A DNA stretch of 64,000 nucleotides from Lumbricus terrestris (GCA_949752735.1 OX457052.1:36452619-36516618), one strand, 5' to 3'; shown: positions 20,354 to 31,325, counted from the first letter of the stretch. Translations and numbers: made by a program. The notes: generated from the sequence alone by a model not told the origin.

Positions 20354-23300
20354 AGTGATTCCAGAAGTGTGGGGTGTGTTGAAATGGATGAAACAGGACA
20401 GCCCAAACTTACAAGCGATTTCAGAAGTTGGAGATTGCGCTTAAAAGATGATGAAGAGAATGAAAGGTGTTCGAGAGTTGATAATGAGACCAGAGACGAA
20501 ATAGAGAAACGGAAAGATGAAAGGAGAGGCGAGATATTAAGAGACAGTGAAGTGAAGAAAAGGAGTATATGTCAACAAGAGTACGCAAGGGGAATGGAAG
20601 AAGTTGATGGAACTAGCAATAAGTCTTCACGACTAAGGAAGAACACGACGACGACCCAGACTGGACAATTGCAAGACCTTTTAGCACCACTACAAGAACT
20701 GTGTAGGCATCTCAGTGAGATTTGCGAGCAGAGTGGAAAAAGTGTAAGCAATGGTCCTGGGCTGTGCACGGAAGTCGGACAAACGTTAAGTCGTCCCTTG
20801 GTGGCCAGTCCGTTAGAAACTCGTCCAGTGATTTTAGTTGAAGGCGATGGGTTGAGATATAAGCCGACCATCGAACCAAAATCATGTACGGAGGATGAAA
20901 CGAAGAAGCAACCAAGAGACAGACACAAGCAGTGGCTGAAACTAGAGAAATTTGATGGTCAAACGCCTCTGGAAGCGTTTCTAGTCAAGTTTGAGATCTG
21001 TTCGAGACAGAATGGATGGGACGAGGACGAAAAGGTGAACCAATTGATGTGTGCCATGGTAGGACCAGCAGCGCATCTGTTGTGGGAATTTCACGCCTCA
21101 GGTCTGTCATCCTCGAGCGATCTGATAAAGCGACTCAGGAGCAGATATGGATGTTCGGACCAGACAACATTATATCGTACGCAACTTCGTGCGCGGAAAC
21201 AGAGAAAAGAAGAGTCCTTGCAAGAATTAGCGCAAGACATCCGACGCCTGATGGTGCTGGCCTATGCTGGTCCGCCCACGGAGATGAGTGAGATGGTCGC
21301 CATCGATGCATTTCTCGACGCAATAGAGGACTCCGAGCTTGCCCTATGCGTGAGAGACCGCGAACCGACTAACCTCGAAGCAGCGTGCAGATGTGCTATT
21401 CGACTAGAGGCGAATCGAGCCACTCGAGGTAGAACTGGAGACCATGAGCGTAGATCGGGACGAATCCAAGCGATCCGAACAGATGACAGTTCTAGCGAAG
21501 AATTGCTTCGTAGATTGTCGGAGCAAATGGCTAACATGGAACAGCGTCAACTGCAGATGGAACAGTGGTGGTGTGGGCCAACGTTGCAAGCATCTGACGG
21601 AAGGGAAAGACACTCGGTAGAACCTCGATATGTGCCGATGGAAAATCGACAGAGATCGGAGGGAGGACCGAGAAACAATTTAGAGACGCAAGGTCGAAGG
21701 AATCGACGAAGTGGTGGTCGGTGCTTTCTCTGCTTGCAGCCAGGACATTTCCGGAAAGACTGTCCACAAGCAAGGACAGACGTACAAGGTCAAGAAGAAG
21801 GAGAAAGGATAGCTAACGCAAGATATATCCAAGGAAGTACTAACGCGTACTTGCCACTTCGGATAAATGGGCGCAAGATCCTCGCTCTGATTGACACAGG
21901 AAGCGAGATGTCGTTAATCCCTGCTTCGTTAGTACGTCTTCAAGACATGCGAGAATCGCGACAGCTCCTGAACGCGGCCAATGGCACCAGCATTCGTGTG
22001 CTGGGCGAGATTACAGTGCAAGGTGAAATCGCAGGGCAGATTTTCCAGATTCCGTGCCTCGTCACCGAGCAGCTGAACGAGATGATTCTGGGACTCTGTT
22101 GGCTGGAACAGCAGAACGCGAGGTGGAATATCCGCGGACGATCAATTCAACTGCAGGGACGAGATTACGCACTGTCTCGTGGAGCTGGAACTGCGCGATG
22201 TCGGAAAATAGCGTTGGCAAAAACTGTTGCGCCACCTATGAGCGAAGCGGATGGGGAGGTGTTTGCCGTTCTTCCCAGCAAGAAGGACGACCTTCGACCC
22301 TGTTCTGTACCGACGCAAGTGCTCGAATCTGACATTCTAGTAGCTGGTGCGTCGCTGCCTGCTCGAACCGCAGAAGTCGATGTGTCTGGTGACCCAGACA
22401 TCCTGCTGTCCTCTCTACGGCAGAACGTGTCTGACGACGTTTCGCCAGAAGCTAACGATCGGCCGACGCGGACTGTGCCCTCTCAACTACAAGCCCGGTG
22501 GCTGACTACCATTGAGGAGTTCGATTTCGAGATCCAGCACCGAGCCGGCTCCGCGCACCTCAACGCTGACGCCCTCTCGCGGCGACCGCACCACGTGGAG
22601 ATGGTACGAACTGCGCGAATTCCTCCCCAACCTGAAGAATCCCTTCCAGCTGACTGGGATATAGAGACTTTAAAGAAAGAGCAAGACGACGACCCGGATC
22701 TCGGATGGGTAGTGGCGCAGCTTCGTGCGTCCAAAGGCCCACCGCCGCCCGAAGTAGTTCGCCCCCTAAACGGAACGATTAAGATACTAGTGTCGCAGTG
22801 GCCGCAGCTCGTTCTCCGAAATGACCTGCTCCACCGAACCTGGTTAACCGTCGGTTCGGGAGAGATCGAACGATGGCAGCTCGTACCTCCGCCCAGTCGA
22901 CGGGTAGACCTGATTCGGTTGGCTCATCGCGGAATGACCGGAGGACACCTGGGACTGAGGCGAACGTCTACGCAGCTGAGCAATCGCGTATACTGGCCGC
23001 TTTGGAAGGACGACGTGCAACGCGAACTGCTCCGCTGTACCGAATGCTCGAGGTACCGTCGCGAGAAACCCCCCCAGCAAGGACTTCTGCAAGACATGAG
23101 AATTGGGGAGCCGATGGATCGACTTGGGATCGACATCACTGGACCACACCCAGTGTCCAGCGCTGGCCACAAGTACATCCTGACGGTGATCGACCATTTC
23201 TCACGCTGGGCAGAAGCGTTCCCTATCCGTAACCAGGAGGCTGGAACCGTCGCGAAAGTACTTTGCGACCAGTTCTTTCCACGCTATGGTTGTCCGCGTC

Positions 23301-24112
23301 AAATCCTCTCCGACCAAGGCCCGTGCTTCGAATCGCACCTCTTCCAAGATTTGTGCCGCCGCCTGGAGATCGATAAGATTCGGACCTCGGCATACAAACC
23401 AAGCACTAACGGGATGGTGGAAAGATTCCATCGGACACTGAACAGTATGCTGGGTAAAGTGGTATCGCAACGTCAGAAGGACTGGGACATCCTCTTACCT
23501 GGAGTGATGGCTGCGTACCGTGCCACCAAGCATTCGGGTACGGGATTCAGCCCCAACCTGCTGTTTATGGGACGAGAAGTCATCGCGCCCATCGACCTAG
23601 TCCTTAGCGATGGCTCGGCAATCGACCTCAGCGACCAAACAGTGGACGAGTTTGTGGACCAACGATTGCACCGGATGCAGGACACATATCGACTGGTGAG
23701 AACTCACTTCCAGCAGGTCGCGCAGCATCGGACTGCCCGATACAACCTTCGAGTTCGACCCGCGACTTTCGAACCTGGCCAATGGGTATGGTACTACTGT
23801 CCTCGTCGACACACCGGTATCAAGACCAAGTGGGCCAAGTTCTACGAAGGACCGTACAAAGTTCTGGAGCGCGTCGGACCCGTACTCTACCGAATACAGA
23901 AGTCGACCCGTGCCCAGCCGAAGTTGGTTTATGTGGACAAACTGAAAAACTTTGGGGGAGACTGTCCGAAGGACTGGGATATGCCGATCTCGAACGATGT
24001 TACCGATCGAGACGAACTTTTGGGACTTGACGAACTTGTCCGAGACGAGGAACTGAACTCTGTGCCCAGACCAACCCATCCCCATGTTCTTCCTGTTCGG
24101 TTTCGTTTATAA
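19823..24112 (+). CDS. Gag-protease-integrase polyprotein, reverse transcriptase missing
   Basis: The frame is open from 19724, but the first ATG is at 19823, inside the 5' LTR, giving 1429 aa. In order it has an acidic, charged N-terminal region and a Gag-like helical domain (about 20930-21420). Next come a CCHC zinc knuckle (C-x2-C-x4-H-x4-C at about 21722) and an aspartic protease with LIDTGSEMSLIP (about 21885). The last part of an RNase H follows (QARWLTTIEEFDFEIQHRAG, about 22490, ending NADALSRRP). Then come an integrase HHCC zinc domain (22920-23050) and a DD35E core with GIDITG, LSDQG and NGMVERFHR. A C-terminal basic/SH3-like region ends VYVDKLKNF. The whole polymerase domain between protease and RNase H is absent without loss of frame. 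The protein probably makes particles and integrates DNA, but cannot copy RNA. Confidence 0.9.
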   Translation: MQDKMATQQKHPSHDSTLNTAHVYSNINNSACDRAEDAFTRDQRETIITTAADDEARADARVGLMQLWHASVASDQLEADYGREQSDPARPLAAGVLGQRTGDDMSFIPLERRPGRITANSEIYDSYSMNHPVLRPIPNSASLGYQATTPLHNHPSIAPSASPFDEIATTSRGQKFTSDSRSVGCVEMDETGQPKLTSDFRSWRLRLKDDEENERCSRVDNETRDEIEKRKDERRGEILRDSEVKKRSICQQEYARGMEEVDGTSNKSSRLRKNTTTTQTGQLQDLLAPLQELCRHLSEICEQSGKSVSNGPGLCTEVGQTLSRPLVASPLETRPVILVEGDGLRYKPTIEPKSCTEDETKKQPRDRHKQWLKLEKFDGQTPLEAFLVKFEICSRQNGWDEDEKVNQLMCAMVGPAAHLLWEFHASGLSSSSDLIKRLRSRYGCSDQTTLYRTQLRARKQRKEESLQELAQDIRRLMVLAYAGPPTEMSEMVAIDAFLDAIEDSELALCVRDREPTNLEAACRCAIRLEANRATRGRTGDHERRSGRIQAIRTDDSSSEELLRRLSEQMANMEQRQLQMEQWWCGPTLQASDGRERHSVEPRYVPMENRQRSEGGPRNNLETQGRRNRRSGGRCFLCLQPGHFRKDCPQARTDVQGQEEGERIANARYIQGSTNAYLPLRINGRKILALIDTGSEMSLIPASLVRLQDMRESRQLLNAANGTSIRVLGEITVQGEIAGQIFQIPCLVTEQLNEMILGLCWLEQQNARWNIRGRSIQLQGRDYALSRGAGTARCRKIALAKTVAPPMSEADGEVFAVLPSKKDDLRPCSVPTQVLESDILVAGASLPARTAEVDVSGDPDILLSSLRQNVSDDVSPEANDRPTRTVPSQLQARWLTTIEEFDFEIQHRAGSAHLNADALSRRPHHVEMVRTARIPPQPEESLPADWDIETLKKEQDDDPDLGWVVAQLRASKGPPPPEVVRPLNGTIKILVSQWPQLVLRNDLLHRTWLTVGSGEIERWQLVPPPSRRVDLIRLAHRGMTGGHLGLRRTSTQLSNRVYWPLWKDDVQRELLRCTECSRYRREKPPQQGLLQDMRIGEPMDRLGIDITGPHPVSSAGHKYILTVIDHFSRWAEAFPIRNQEAGTVAKVLCDQFFPRYGCPRQILSDQGPCFESHLFQDLCRRLEIDKIRTSAYKPSTNGMVERFHRTLNSMLGKVVSQRQKDWDILLPGVMAAYRATKHSGTGFSPNLLFMGREVIAPIDLVLSDGSAIDLSDQTVDEFVDQRLHRMQDTYRLVRTHFQQVAQHRTARYNLRVRPATFEPGQWVWYYCPRRHTGIKTKWAKFYEGPYKVLERVGPVLYRIQKSTRAQPKLVYVDKLKNFGGDCPKDWDMPISNDVTDRDELLGLDELVRDEELNSVPRPTHPHVLPVRFRL

Positions 24113-24527
24113 ACCACGCCCTGACCAGTTATTCACCGTTGTGAAAACGTATTATTCACCGTTGTGAAACCGTGTTGGTGATGTCAATCACCTAGATAAG
24201 TGTTTGTGTTGCCCGAACCCGAACTTCTGATTAAAGGATTGTGCAAGGAAACAGACGACCCTGGGTCGTGCGATAGTTAATCATGTAGCAGGCTAAGGAT
24301 GATTCTACTGTTTCGTGTTTGTTTGTTCCTGCATTCTGTTGGAGCGCTTTGTTACAGTTGCGTTATAACATTGGGTGCATGGGTAGGAACGGTCGGTGAC
24401 CCTGTAGTCCAAATTTACATTTGCCGGATGCTTTAGGCCCGAGGTATGGAAATTTGTAGAGGGGTTGACCGTTGTTTGAATGGTCCAGTACCGTTTGTTG
24501 GTTTCCCCGTGGTTTCACCACTTGAGT
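24113..24527 (+). other. Non-coding segment of the LTR element before the polypurine tract
   Basis: About 415 bp lie between the stop codon and the 3' LTR, with no open frame of note on the sense strand. It may hold packaging or regulatory sequence; I see no specific motif. Confidence 0.6.
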
Positions 24528-24540
24528 AGGTGGGGGAGAG
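24528..24540 (+). promoter_or_regulatory. Polypurine tract
   Basis: AGGTGGGGGAGAG ends directly at the first base of the 3' LTR. This is the expected position of the plus-strand primer for reverse transcription. Confidence 0.75.
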
Positions 24541-25373
24541 TGTAAAGGACCAGCCCTTAGCTCACGTGCCACGTGATACGGCCAAACGGTATAGTGGAAA
24601 CCGCCGAGATTTAGCGGGCGCCAATTAATCACCCTTAGCGACCGACTGATAGTTAACGCTTTAAGATTAAGATCTTTCCTTTTTTCTGGTTGCGTTCTGT
24701 AATGGCTGACACGTTGTCATATGGCCGGTTTTAGTAATTTTAGTTGAATCGGACAGTTTGTTTGCGATTTTACATTAATGTTAATACACTGCGAGTGGTG
24801 ATTAAGTTTGCGGACCTTCGTGTGTTGTTTGTTGGTGAACTGATGCAAGATAAAATGGCAACCCAACAAAAACATCCCTCCCATGATTCAACCCTTAATA
24901 CTGCCCACGTGTACTCGAACATTAATAACTCCGCCTGCGATCGAGCAGAAGACGCATTCACACGAGATCAGAGGGAAACTATAATTACAACCGCGGCGGA
25001 CGACGAGGCCCGAGCGGATGCCCGAGTAGGACTCATGCAGTTGTGGCACGCTAGCGTGGCGTCAGACCAATTAGAAGCAGACTACGGCAGGGAGCAGTCG
25101 GACCCAGCCCGACCCCTGGCGGCGGGCGTTCTCGGACAGAGAACCGGCGACGATATGTCCTTTATTCCACTTGAGCGGCGTCCTGGTAGAATAACCGCTA
25201 ACTCTGAAATATACGACTCCTATTCAATGAACCATCCCGTTTTGCGACCTATTCCAAATTCTGCCTCTCTAGGTTATCAAGCTACAACGCCTCTTCATAA
25301 TCATCCATCCATTGCTCCCTCGGCGTCCCCCTTCGATGAGATAGCGACGACATCAAGGGGGCAGAAGTTTACA
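24541..25373 (+). repeat. 3' long terminal repeat (833 bp)
   Basis: It has the same length, ends and sequence as the 5' LTR. The open frame in it (to 25391) repeats the polyprotein N terminus and then runs into host sequence, so it is not a separate gene. Confidence 0.93.
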
Positions 25374-25502
25374 AAAACCAACTTGATTTGAACAAAGGGG
25401 GTCTAAAATAGCTTATATGAAGAGTCTGGGTTTTTCTGGGTTTTTTTTTAAAAGGAAATCTGGGTTTATTTCAGAAACCTCAGTGGTAACACTGGTTATT
25501 GG

Positions 25503-26805
25503 CGCTTTCGCTGTGCGCAATTTTGGTTTTAAATTGAGTTTTTACATGCTTAAATAATTGGAGAAGAACGTTTTAAAGAAGTAGTTAACAATGTTCGACA
25601 TTTAGTCAATATCTTTGCAGGCATCATAATGACACATCAAATCGTGCGTATAAGGCGCTCATAATCACCAACTGGAAATAACATTTTTGAAAGTAAGTTT
25701 GAACATAACAGTCATGACTCATAAGCATTCGAATAATTCGTATTGTGGGGCGTCAGTTTATTATAGTCATTAATAGTTACCAGAGAGGTTGTTGTTCTGA
25801 AATACAAAGAGGGAACGCTAAACGTGTATTTTAGAGTCGTAAATTATTCATAGTTGCATGAGTTTCAGTGTTGGTCAAATGCGAGTTGAATTGACGACAA
25901 GAATTGTTGCTAAAATCGTAGTTGAATCGACTAAACTATTTTTTCCTAAATAGAAGTGATATTTATTAAAAGAATCTGGCTGAAATGGAAGATGGACTGG
26001 TGAAACATTATTTTTTTAATTAAGCAGAAGTTGTATTAATGACAAATATTTGCTGTGTACCTAAATAGAAGCGGGATTGATGAAATGAATTCATGCCTAA
26101 GCAGAAGCTGGATCGATGAGAAGGAACCTTGCCAAGCTAGAAGTTGGATGGATTAAAAATAAAAATGCTGCAGTGAGTGAATAATTTACGACGCCAAAAG
26201 ACACGTTTACCGAGGTAACTTACCAAACTTTGGGTCATCTGTAAATGTATTACTGGAGATATTATATTCCACCCTTTGTGCTTCCGGATTTGCAATTGTT
26301 GTATTTCTGAGCAGCGTCTCGTTTTCTATATATACTTAATTTATAACACCTGGTTTATTGGAATTTTAATACATTATCAAATCAATGTGAAAATGTCGCC
26401 TCGTATTATTGCTTCTTTGTATGCCTTTTTGCAAACCGTTTTGTGATGATCCAATTATCATCCAACCAACTCTGATGAATTAATGTAACCTACACTTACA
26501 TTACTTCGTCATTATGTTTTGCTAGATGGTCGTTGAATAGAAAATATGAAGTGAATCAGTGTAATAATTTATTATTAAGATTATACGATGCAGTAATTTG
26601 TATCAGATTAGGTCTATTAGTAGCAAAATTAAATACTGAAAAAATCTGTTTAATTTACGAGAATTTCATCCTCATTATTTTGTTCCGGTTTCATCCTCTG
26701 GTATAATAAAGAATAATAAATAATTATTATGCTATCATATTCAGGCCTAAAGGAGGACTCTCATGTATTACATCTTTACAGAGACCACTGCTGTGGATTG
26801 ATTTG
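25503..26805 (+). repeat. Unit C flank, continuation after the hAT nest
   Basis: This aligns with 11003-12445 in unit B, starting CGCTTTCGCTG. About 25960-26160 holds eroded copies of the GAAGCTGGAT motif. No gene is seen. The flank is then interrupted by the element at 26806. Confidence 0.75.
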
Positions 26806-27264
26806 CCGGTGTCATGAAACGGAGTATCCCCCCTGAAAGCTATCCGGTGGGATGAATTAATCTATCCCCCCGGATGGAATTAACCGGTCTATACTATCCG
26901 GGGGGATAAACCATTCTATCCCCTTTTGTAAAAAATGAGCATAATAAAAAAAATTATGCTGTAATCAAAATTTAAAGTGACTCTAATTGTTTTAAGTGTC
27001 CTAAGCAATGCTCAGATAAAGACAACTCGAATTTATTTAGTGACTCTGAGTGTTTTTAAGTGTTTTAAAAGTTTTAAGTGCTCTAAAAACAGGGAAAAAG
27101 AAATTATATAGTAAGAATAAACATACTTGTTAGTGTCATTGTTCAATATAAAGCAGACGAAAATTAATTTGCCCAAAAAAATACACGCAGAAGCGGTTTT
27201 TTCGACTTTTTGTAATTTGGGGGGATACAATTAATACGGGGGATACTCTATTTCGTGACACCGG
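26806..27264. mobile_element. CCGGTGTC-type inverted-repeat element
   Basis: The ends are CCGGTGTCATGAAACGGAG and the inverse of CCGGTGTCACGAAATAGAG, with inverted repeats of about 27 bp that run into GTATCCCCCC. The unit B counterpart reads TTTGCCTGAACC (about 12450) without the element. CCGG on both sides may be part of the terminus or a 4-bp duplication. It is 459 bp and non-coding. Two relatives are at 30863-37006 and 47886-48018. Confidence 0.8.
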
Positions 27265-27374
27265 AACCACATGATCAAAAATCTACAATCATAAAAGACG
27301 TGCTCTCGGAAACCTCATCAATGTCATTAAGCTATACGTGAAAATTCATACTCACAAGATTTCGGGTTCTGACA
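27265..27374 (+). repeat. Conserved pre-ATG segment of zinc-finger unit D
   Basis: It corresponds to 7320-7412 and 12490-12579 (motifs CCTCATCAATGTCATTAAG and GATTTCGGGTTCTG). It is probably the old 5' UTR of unit D. Confidence 0.6.
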
Positions 27375-29302
27375 ATATTAGTCGTAGATATTAAAGCTCT
27401 AAACATTGACATTAAAACTCATATGCCTGCAAATAAAACCCATGCAGATGCCAGTTGTGTCAGAAATCGTTTGCCACAAATTAATGGCAGTTTAGTGAGT
27501 CATATCAGATCGCATACTGGTGAGAAAATATACAAATGACAGATCTGTGAGAGAGCCTTTGTTGCCTGTGTAAATCTGAAGAACATCGAGAGAATCCATA
27601 CTGGAGAGAAACCATACAAATGTCACTTATGTGGGAAAAACTTTTCTGGTGGCGGTAATCTGAAAATTCACATGAGCCTTCATATAGCAGAGAAGTCTTA
27701 CCAGTGCCATGCATGCAAAATGTCATTTGCTCAACTCGGAAATCTGAAAAACCATATGAGAACCCATTTTGGAGAAAAACCATACAAATGCCAGGTATGC
27801 AAGAAATCATTTCCAGAGCGTGATAATTTTAGAATTCATGTGAGAACTCATACTGAAGAGAAACCATACATGTGCCAGTTATGTGAGAAATCGTTTGCTC
27901 AACTTTTTAATCTGAAAACCCATGTGAGAATTCATACTGGAGAGAAACCATACAAATGTGACTCATGCGGAAAATCGTTTGCTCAACAGAGTAGTCTGTC
28001 AAAGCATGTGAGAATTCATTCTGGAGAAAAACCTTTCAAGTGCCAGTTTTGCGATAACTCATTTGCTCAGCGTTTTAGTCTGAAATTGCATGTGAGGATT
28101 CATTCTGAAGAGAGACCATTCAAGTGTCACTTATGTGAGAAATCGTTTGCTCAAACTACAGGTCTTCTCCATCATGTGAGAATGCATTCTGAAGAGAGAC
28201 CGCACAAGTGTCAGTTCTGTCAGAAATCGTTTGCTCTACAGAGTATTCTGAAAACGCACGTGAGAATACATAGTGGAGAGAAGCCATACATGTGCCAGTT
28301 ATGTGAGAAATCGTTTTCTCAACTTGGTAATCTGAGAATCCATGTGAGAATTCATACTGGAGAGAAACCATACAAATGTAACTCATGCGGAAAATCGTTT
28401 GCTGAACAGAGAACTCTGACAAAACATGTGAGACTTCATTCTGGAGAGAAACCATTCAAGTGTCACTTATGTGAGAAATCGTTTGCTCAAACTACAGCCT
28501 TCTCCATCACGTGAGAATGCATTCTGAAGAGAGATCGCACAAATGTCAGTTCTGCCAGAAATTGTTTGTTCGACATAGTATTCTGAAAACGCACGTGAGA
28601 ATACATACTGGAGAAAAACCATACATGTGCCAGTTATGTGAGAAATCGTTTGCTCAACTTTATAATCTGAAAACCCATATGAGAATTCATACTGGAGAGA
28701 AACCATACAAATGTAACTCATGCGGAAGATCGTATGCTCAACAGAATAGTCTGACAAAGCATATGAGAATTCATTCTGGAGAGAAACCTTTCAAGTGCCA
28801 GTTTTGCGAGAAATCATTTGCTCGCCGTTTTAGTCTGAAATCGCATGTGAGAATTCATTCTGGAGAGAGACCATTCAAGTGTCACTTATGTGAGAAATCG
28901 TTTGCTCACTCTACAAGCCTTCTCCAGCACGTGAGAATGCATTCTGGAGAGAGACCATTCAAGTGCCAGTTCTGTCAGAAATCGTTTGCTCGACAGAGTA
29001 TTCAGAAAACGCACGTGAGAACACATACCGAAGAGAAGCCATACAAGTGCCAGTTATGTGGGATATCATTTTCTCAACGTGGTAGTCTGAAAATACACAA
29101 GAGAATTCATGCTGGAGAGTACCCACACAAGTGCCAGTTATGTGAGAAATCATTTGCCTGTAATAGTGGCTTGAAAGTGCACAGAAGAACTCATACTGGA
29201 GAGAAGCCATTCTTGTGTCTGTTATGTAAGAAACTGTTTGCTCAACATCTTCATCTGAAAATGCATATGCGAATTCACAGTGGAGAGAAATCACACAAAT
29301 GA
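27375..29302 (+). pseudogene. Zinc-finger unit D: degenerate 5' end, about 22 C2H2 finger units
   Basis: The position of the unit B ATG reads GTAG here, small insertions disrupt finger 1, and a TGC-to-TGA change stops finger 2 (AAATGACAG near 27536). A long frame then covers finger 3 and nine intact fingers to about 28490. There a one-base loss relative to the earlier homologous finger (ACAGCCTTC against ACAGGTCTTC) breaks the tenth. A second frame (28511-29302) carries nine more fingers and the shared terminal finger and TGA. AATAAA lies at 29430-29435. It is the longest array of the family and clearly a pseudogene at its 5' end. Confidence 0.82.
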
Positions 29303-30599
29303 CAGAAATGTGAGAAATCATTTCCTAAAATACAGACTCTTGAGAAAGAAACAAAAATTCATGCTTGAGAGAAAACTACACATGTGTCGTATTTAACAAA
29401 TCATTTGAGCAAATTAATCAATTTGGACAAATAAATCAATTCTGTATATTATGGGATCAAGTGAAAACACATCTATAGTTAAGACAAATCATGTCTGTGT
29501 GACATTTTATCAACAGGATTCGCAGTCTAATGACTCACACTAGACCTATATTCCCATTGGCATGAACAGAGTACTGGTCTGAAGAAAACGATACATTTAT
29601 TTGTCATACAGGACAGGCGGTCATAATGGGGTTTTTCGAACCTGAATACGCTCTTCAAACAAGTCAGTTTAATTATGTTTTGTATGTTTTCCGCACGATA
29701 TACTTCGGCAGTAAAGTGCATGCTAACTTTATTAGTGCATAATTTTCTTTAACAGTAGCCATACGGACATTGTTTAAGAGCCACATAAAAGTGTGTGAAT
29801 ATGTGCCACGATTCGATATTATTTTTAAAGGACCTGTGACAAAGTTGGAAAAAGAGAATGATTTCATACCAACCAAGGATATAAAACAGTTGTTTTCAGG
29901 CAGAATCTTGTCGAGCAAACATCCTTGAAGTGGAAAGGAGCTTTTCTAGAACGTTTTATAGAGAACTTCCGTGTTAGAGTAAATTGTGGAGTTTATGTTT
30001 TGATTTCTCGGGTGTTGGGCACCAAGTGATTTTCCTTATCAAATGAATTATTTCTTCGTTTCGACTGAATTATAATTGCTTACAATTTAAACTTGTTTTG
30101 TGCTGAACGAGGACGAAAATTTGTCCTACAGCGTTGTGGTGACCAATCTCTTCCGTACCTCATCATCCCTCCCTCCCCATGCTCCCCCATAGAAGACACC
30201 GCCAGCATGACGGATGATGTCATCAATACATGATCTACATGCACCAATATTAGCCTAATTATACGGACGGACACGTGAGGACATCTAGACTATCTGTCAG
30301 CATTGCGATTGTTCAGCACGCAAGAAGTAGGGGGAATGAAGATGGAAGAGATACGAATAGGAGCGGATGGGGAAGTGAGAAGGGGAGATGAGAGGCAGGA
30401 GTGAAGAAGAGGCGAGAGTAAAGAGCAGAGATTGGATGTGGAGAGAAGGGTATGACTTGAGAGGTCTTGACTGGAGGAGCGGGAAGGCAGCGGGAGAGGA
30501 TTAGGAGGGAAGTAGAGAGGGAAAGAGAAGCTGGATGGGAGTTGTAATTTAAAAGAGGAGGGATGTAAGGGGAAGTTGGAAGGAAGACTCCGTGCAAAA
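29303..30599 (+). repeat. 3' flank of zinc-finger unit D
   Basis: It holds the post-stop finger remnant, AATAAA at 29430-29435, sequence shared with the other units and the purine-rich tract at about 30325-30585. It ends in GTGCAAAA (30592-30599), the left target duplication of the next element. Confidence 0.75.
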
Positions 30600-31325
30600 C
30601 ATGGGCGGAGACCTAGGGGGACAGGGTGACGTTCCCCCCAATAAAGGTGTTGGGGCGACGGCCCATGCATTTGTCCCCCCCCCCGATCGTTGAGCGTCAA
30701 GACTAATAAAAAGGTGATCAACTTTTTTGGCGGCGAAAAGAGAGTTTTTTGGCGAGATTTCGTCGCCGGATGATTAAGAAAAGAAGAAAAAAAGGTCATC
30801 AACTTTTTTGGAGGCGAAAATGGAAATTTTTTCGAGATTTCGCCGGTGGTCAGAAATTTTGGCCGGTGTCATGCGAGATACTATCCGGCAACAGAAACTA
30901 TCCGAAAACGTCTGTCATTGGTTCACGTGACATATGACGTCAGAGAGCAACGCTAGACGACTCAGCCTTGTTTTCGTTGACAAATATGATCCGGGCTGCT
31001 TGTAGTTGCTTGCGGAAAACAAAATGCGGTTTCTTTATAAATAATATTACATAATTACAAATCCATCTATCTTTAGTCTATTTATTTATCAAGAACGAGA
31101 CATTATTGTAATCTTATTGCGTTGCAATGTCTCCGAAAATTTTGTCGAAACTGCTGAAGATTAGGCCTATATAACTAACCATGGTTTTAAGCCTACGGAT
31201 CAGTGAAGCCACAGCTGGGTTTTTCCACTAGATCTGGGTTTTTTCGACATCGTCTGGGTTTCTGTTTTTTTTTGTGGCAAAATCTGGGTTTATTTTGGTG
31301 AGTTGATATTTTGTATCTACTACAC

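Larger units (their letters stand above)
19521..25373 (+). mobile_element. Ty3/Gypsy-type LTR retrotransposon lacking reverse transcriptase
   Basis: The complete element is 5853 bp: 833-bp LTRs at each end, one long frame, a non-coding stretch and a polypurine tract. The flanking host reads GCGAAAAA on the left and AAAACC on the right. The related element at 31201-36259 has GCGAAAAACC uninterrupted at 36138-36147, so the target duplication is AAAA (4 bp, or 5 if the LTR ends at C). The LTRs show the same sequence along their length, so the insertion is young. Reverse transcriptase and most of RNase H are absent, so mobility would need a helper element. Confidence 0.93.
16053..25494. mobile_element. 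hAT-type DNA transposon shell (non-autonomous) holding four nested elements
   Basis: The ends are CAGTGATGCCAC on the left and the inverse of CAGTGTTACCAC on the right, flanked by an exact 8-bp duplication GTTATTGG (16045-16052 and 25495-25502). Unit B has the single, uninterrupted GTTATTGG at the same place. Its own sequence is only about 0.84 kb (16053-16663, 19415-19520, 25374-25494) and shows no transposase. It includes CTGGGTTT-rich subterminal sequence and is related to 31201-36259. The rest is inserted material. Confidence 0.9.

Noticed and set aside
22300..22490. A frameshift or assembly gap hiding the reverse transcriptase
   Set aside because: The frame is continuous and no polymerase motifs (such as a YxDD) occur in any frame of the element. 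An assembly collapse cannot be excluded, but nothing in the sequence indicates one.
24744..25391. A separate 215-codon gene in the 3' LTR
   Set aside because: It repeats the polyprotein N terminus encoded in the 5' LTR and then enters host sequence.
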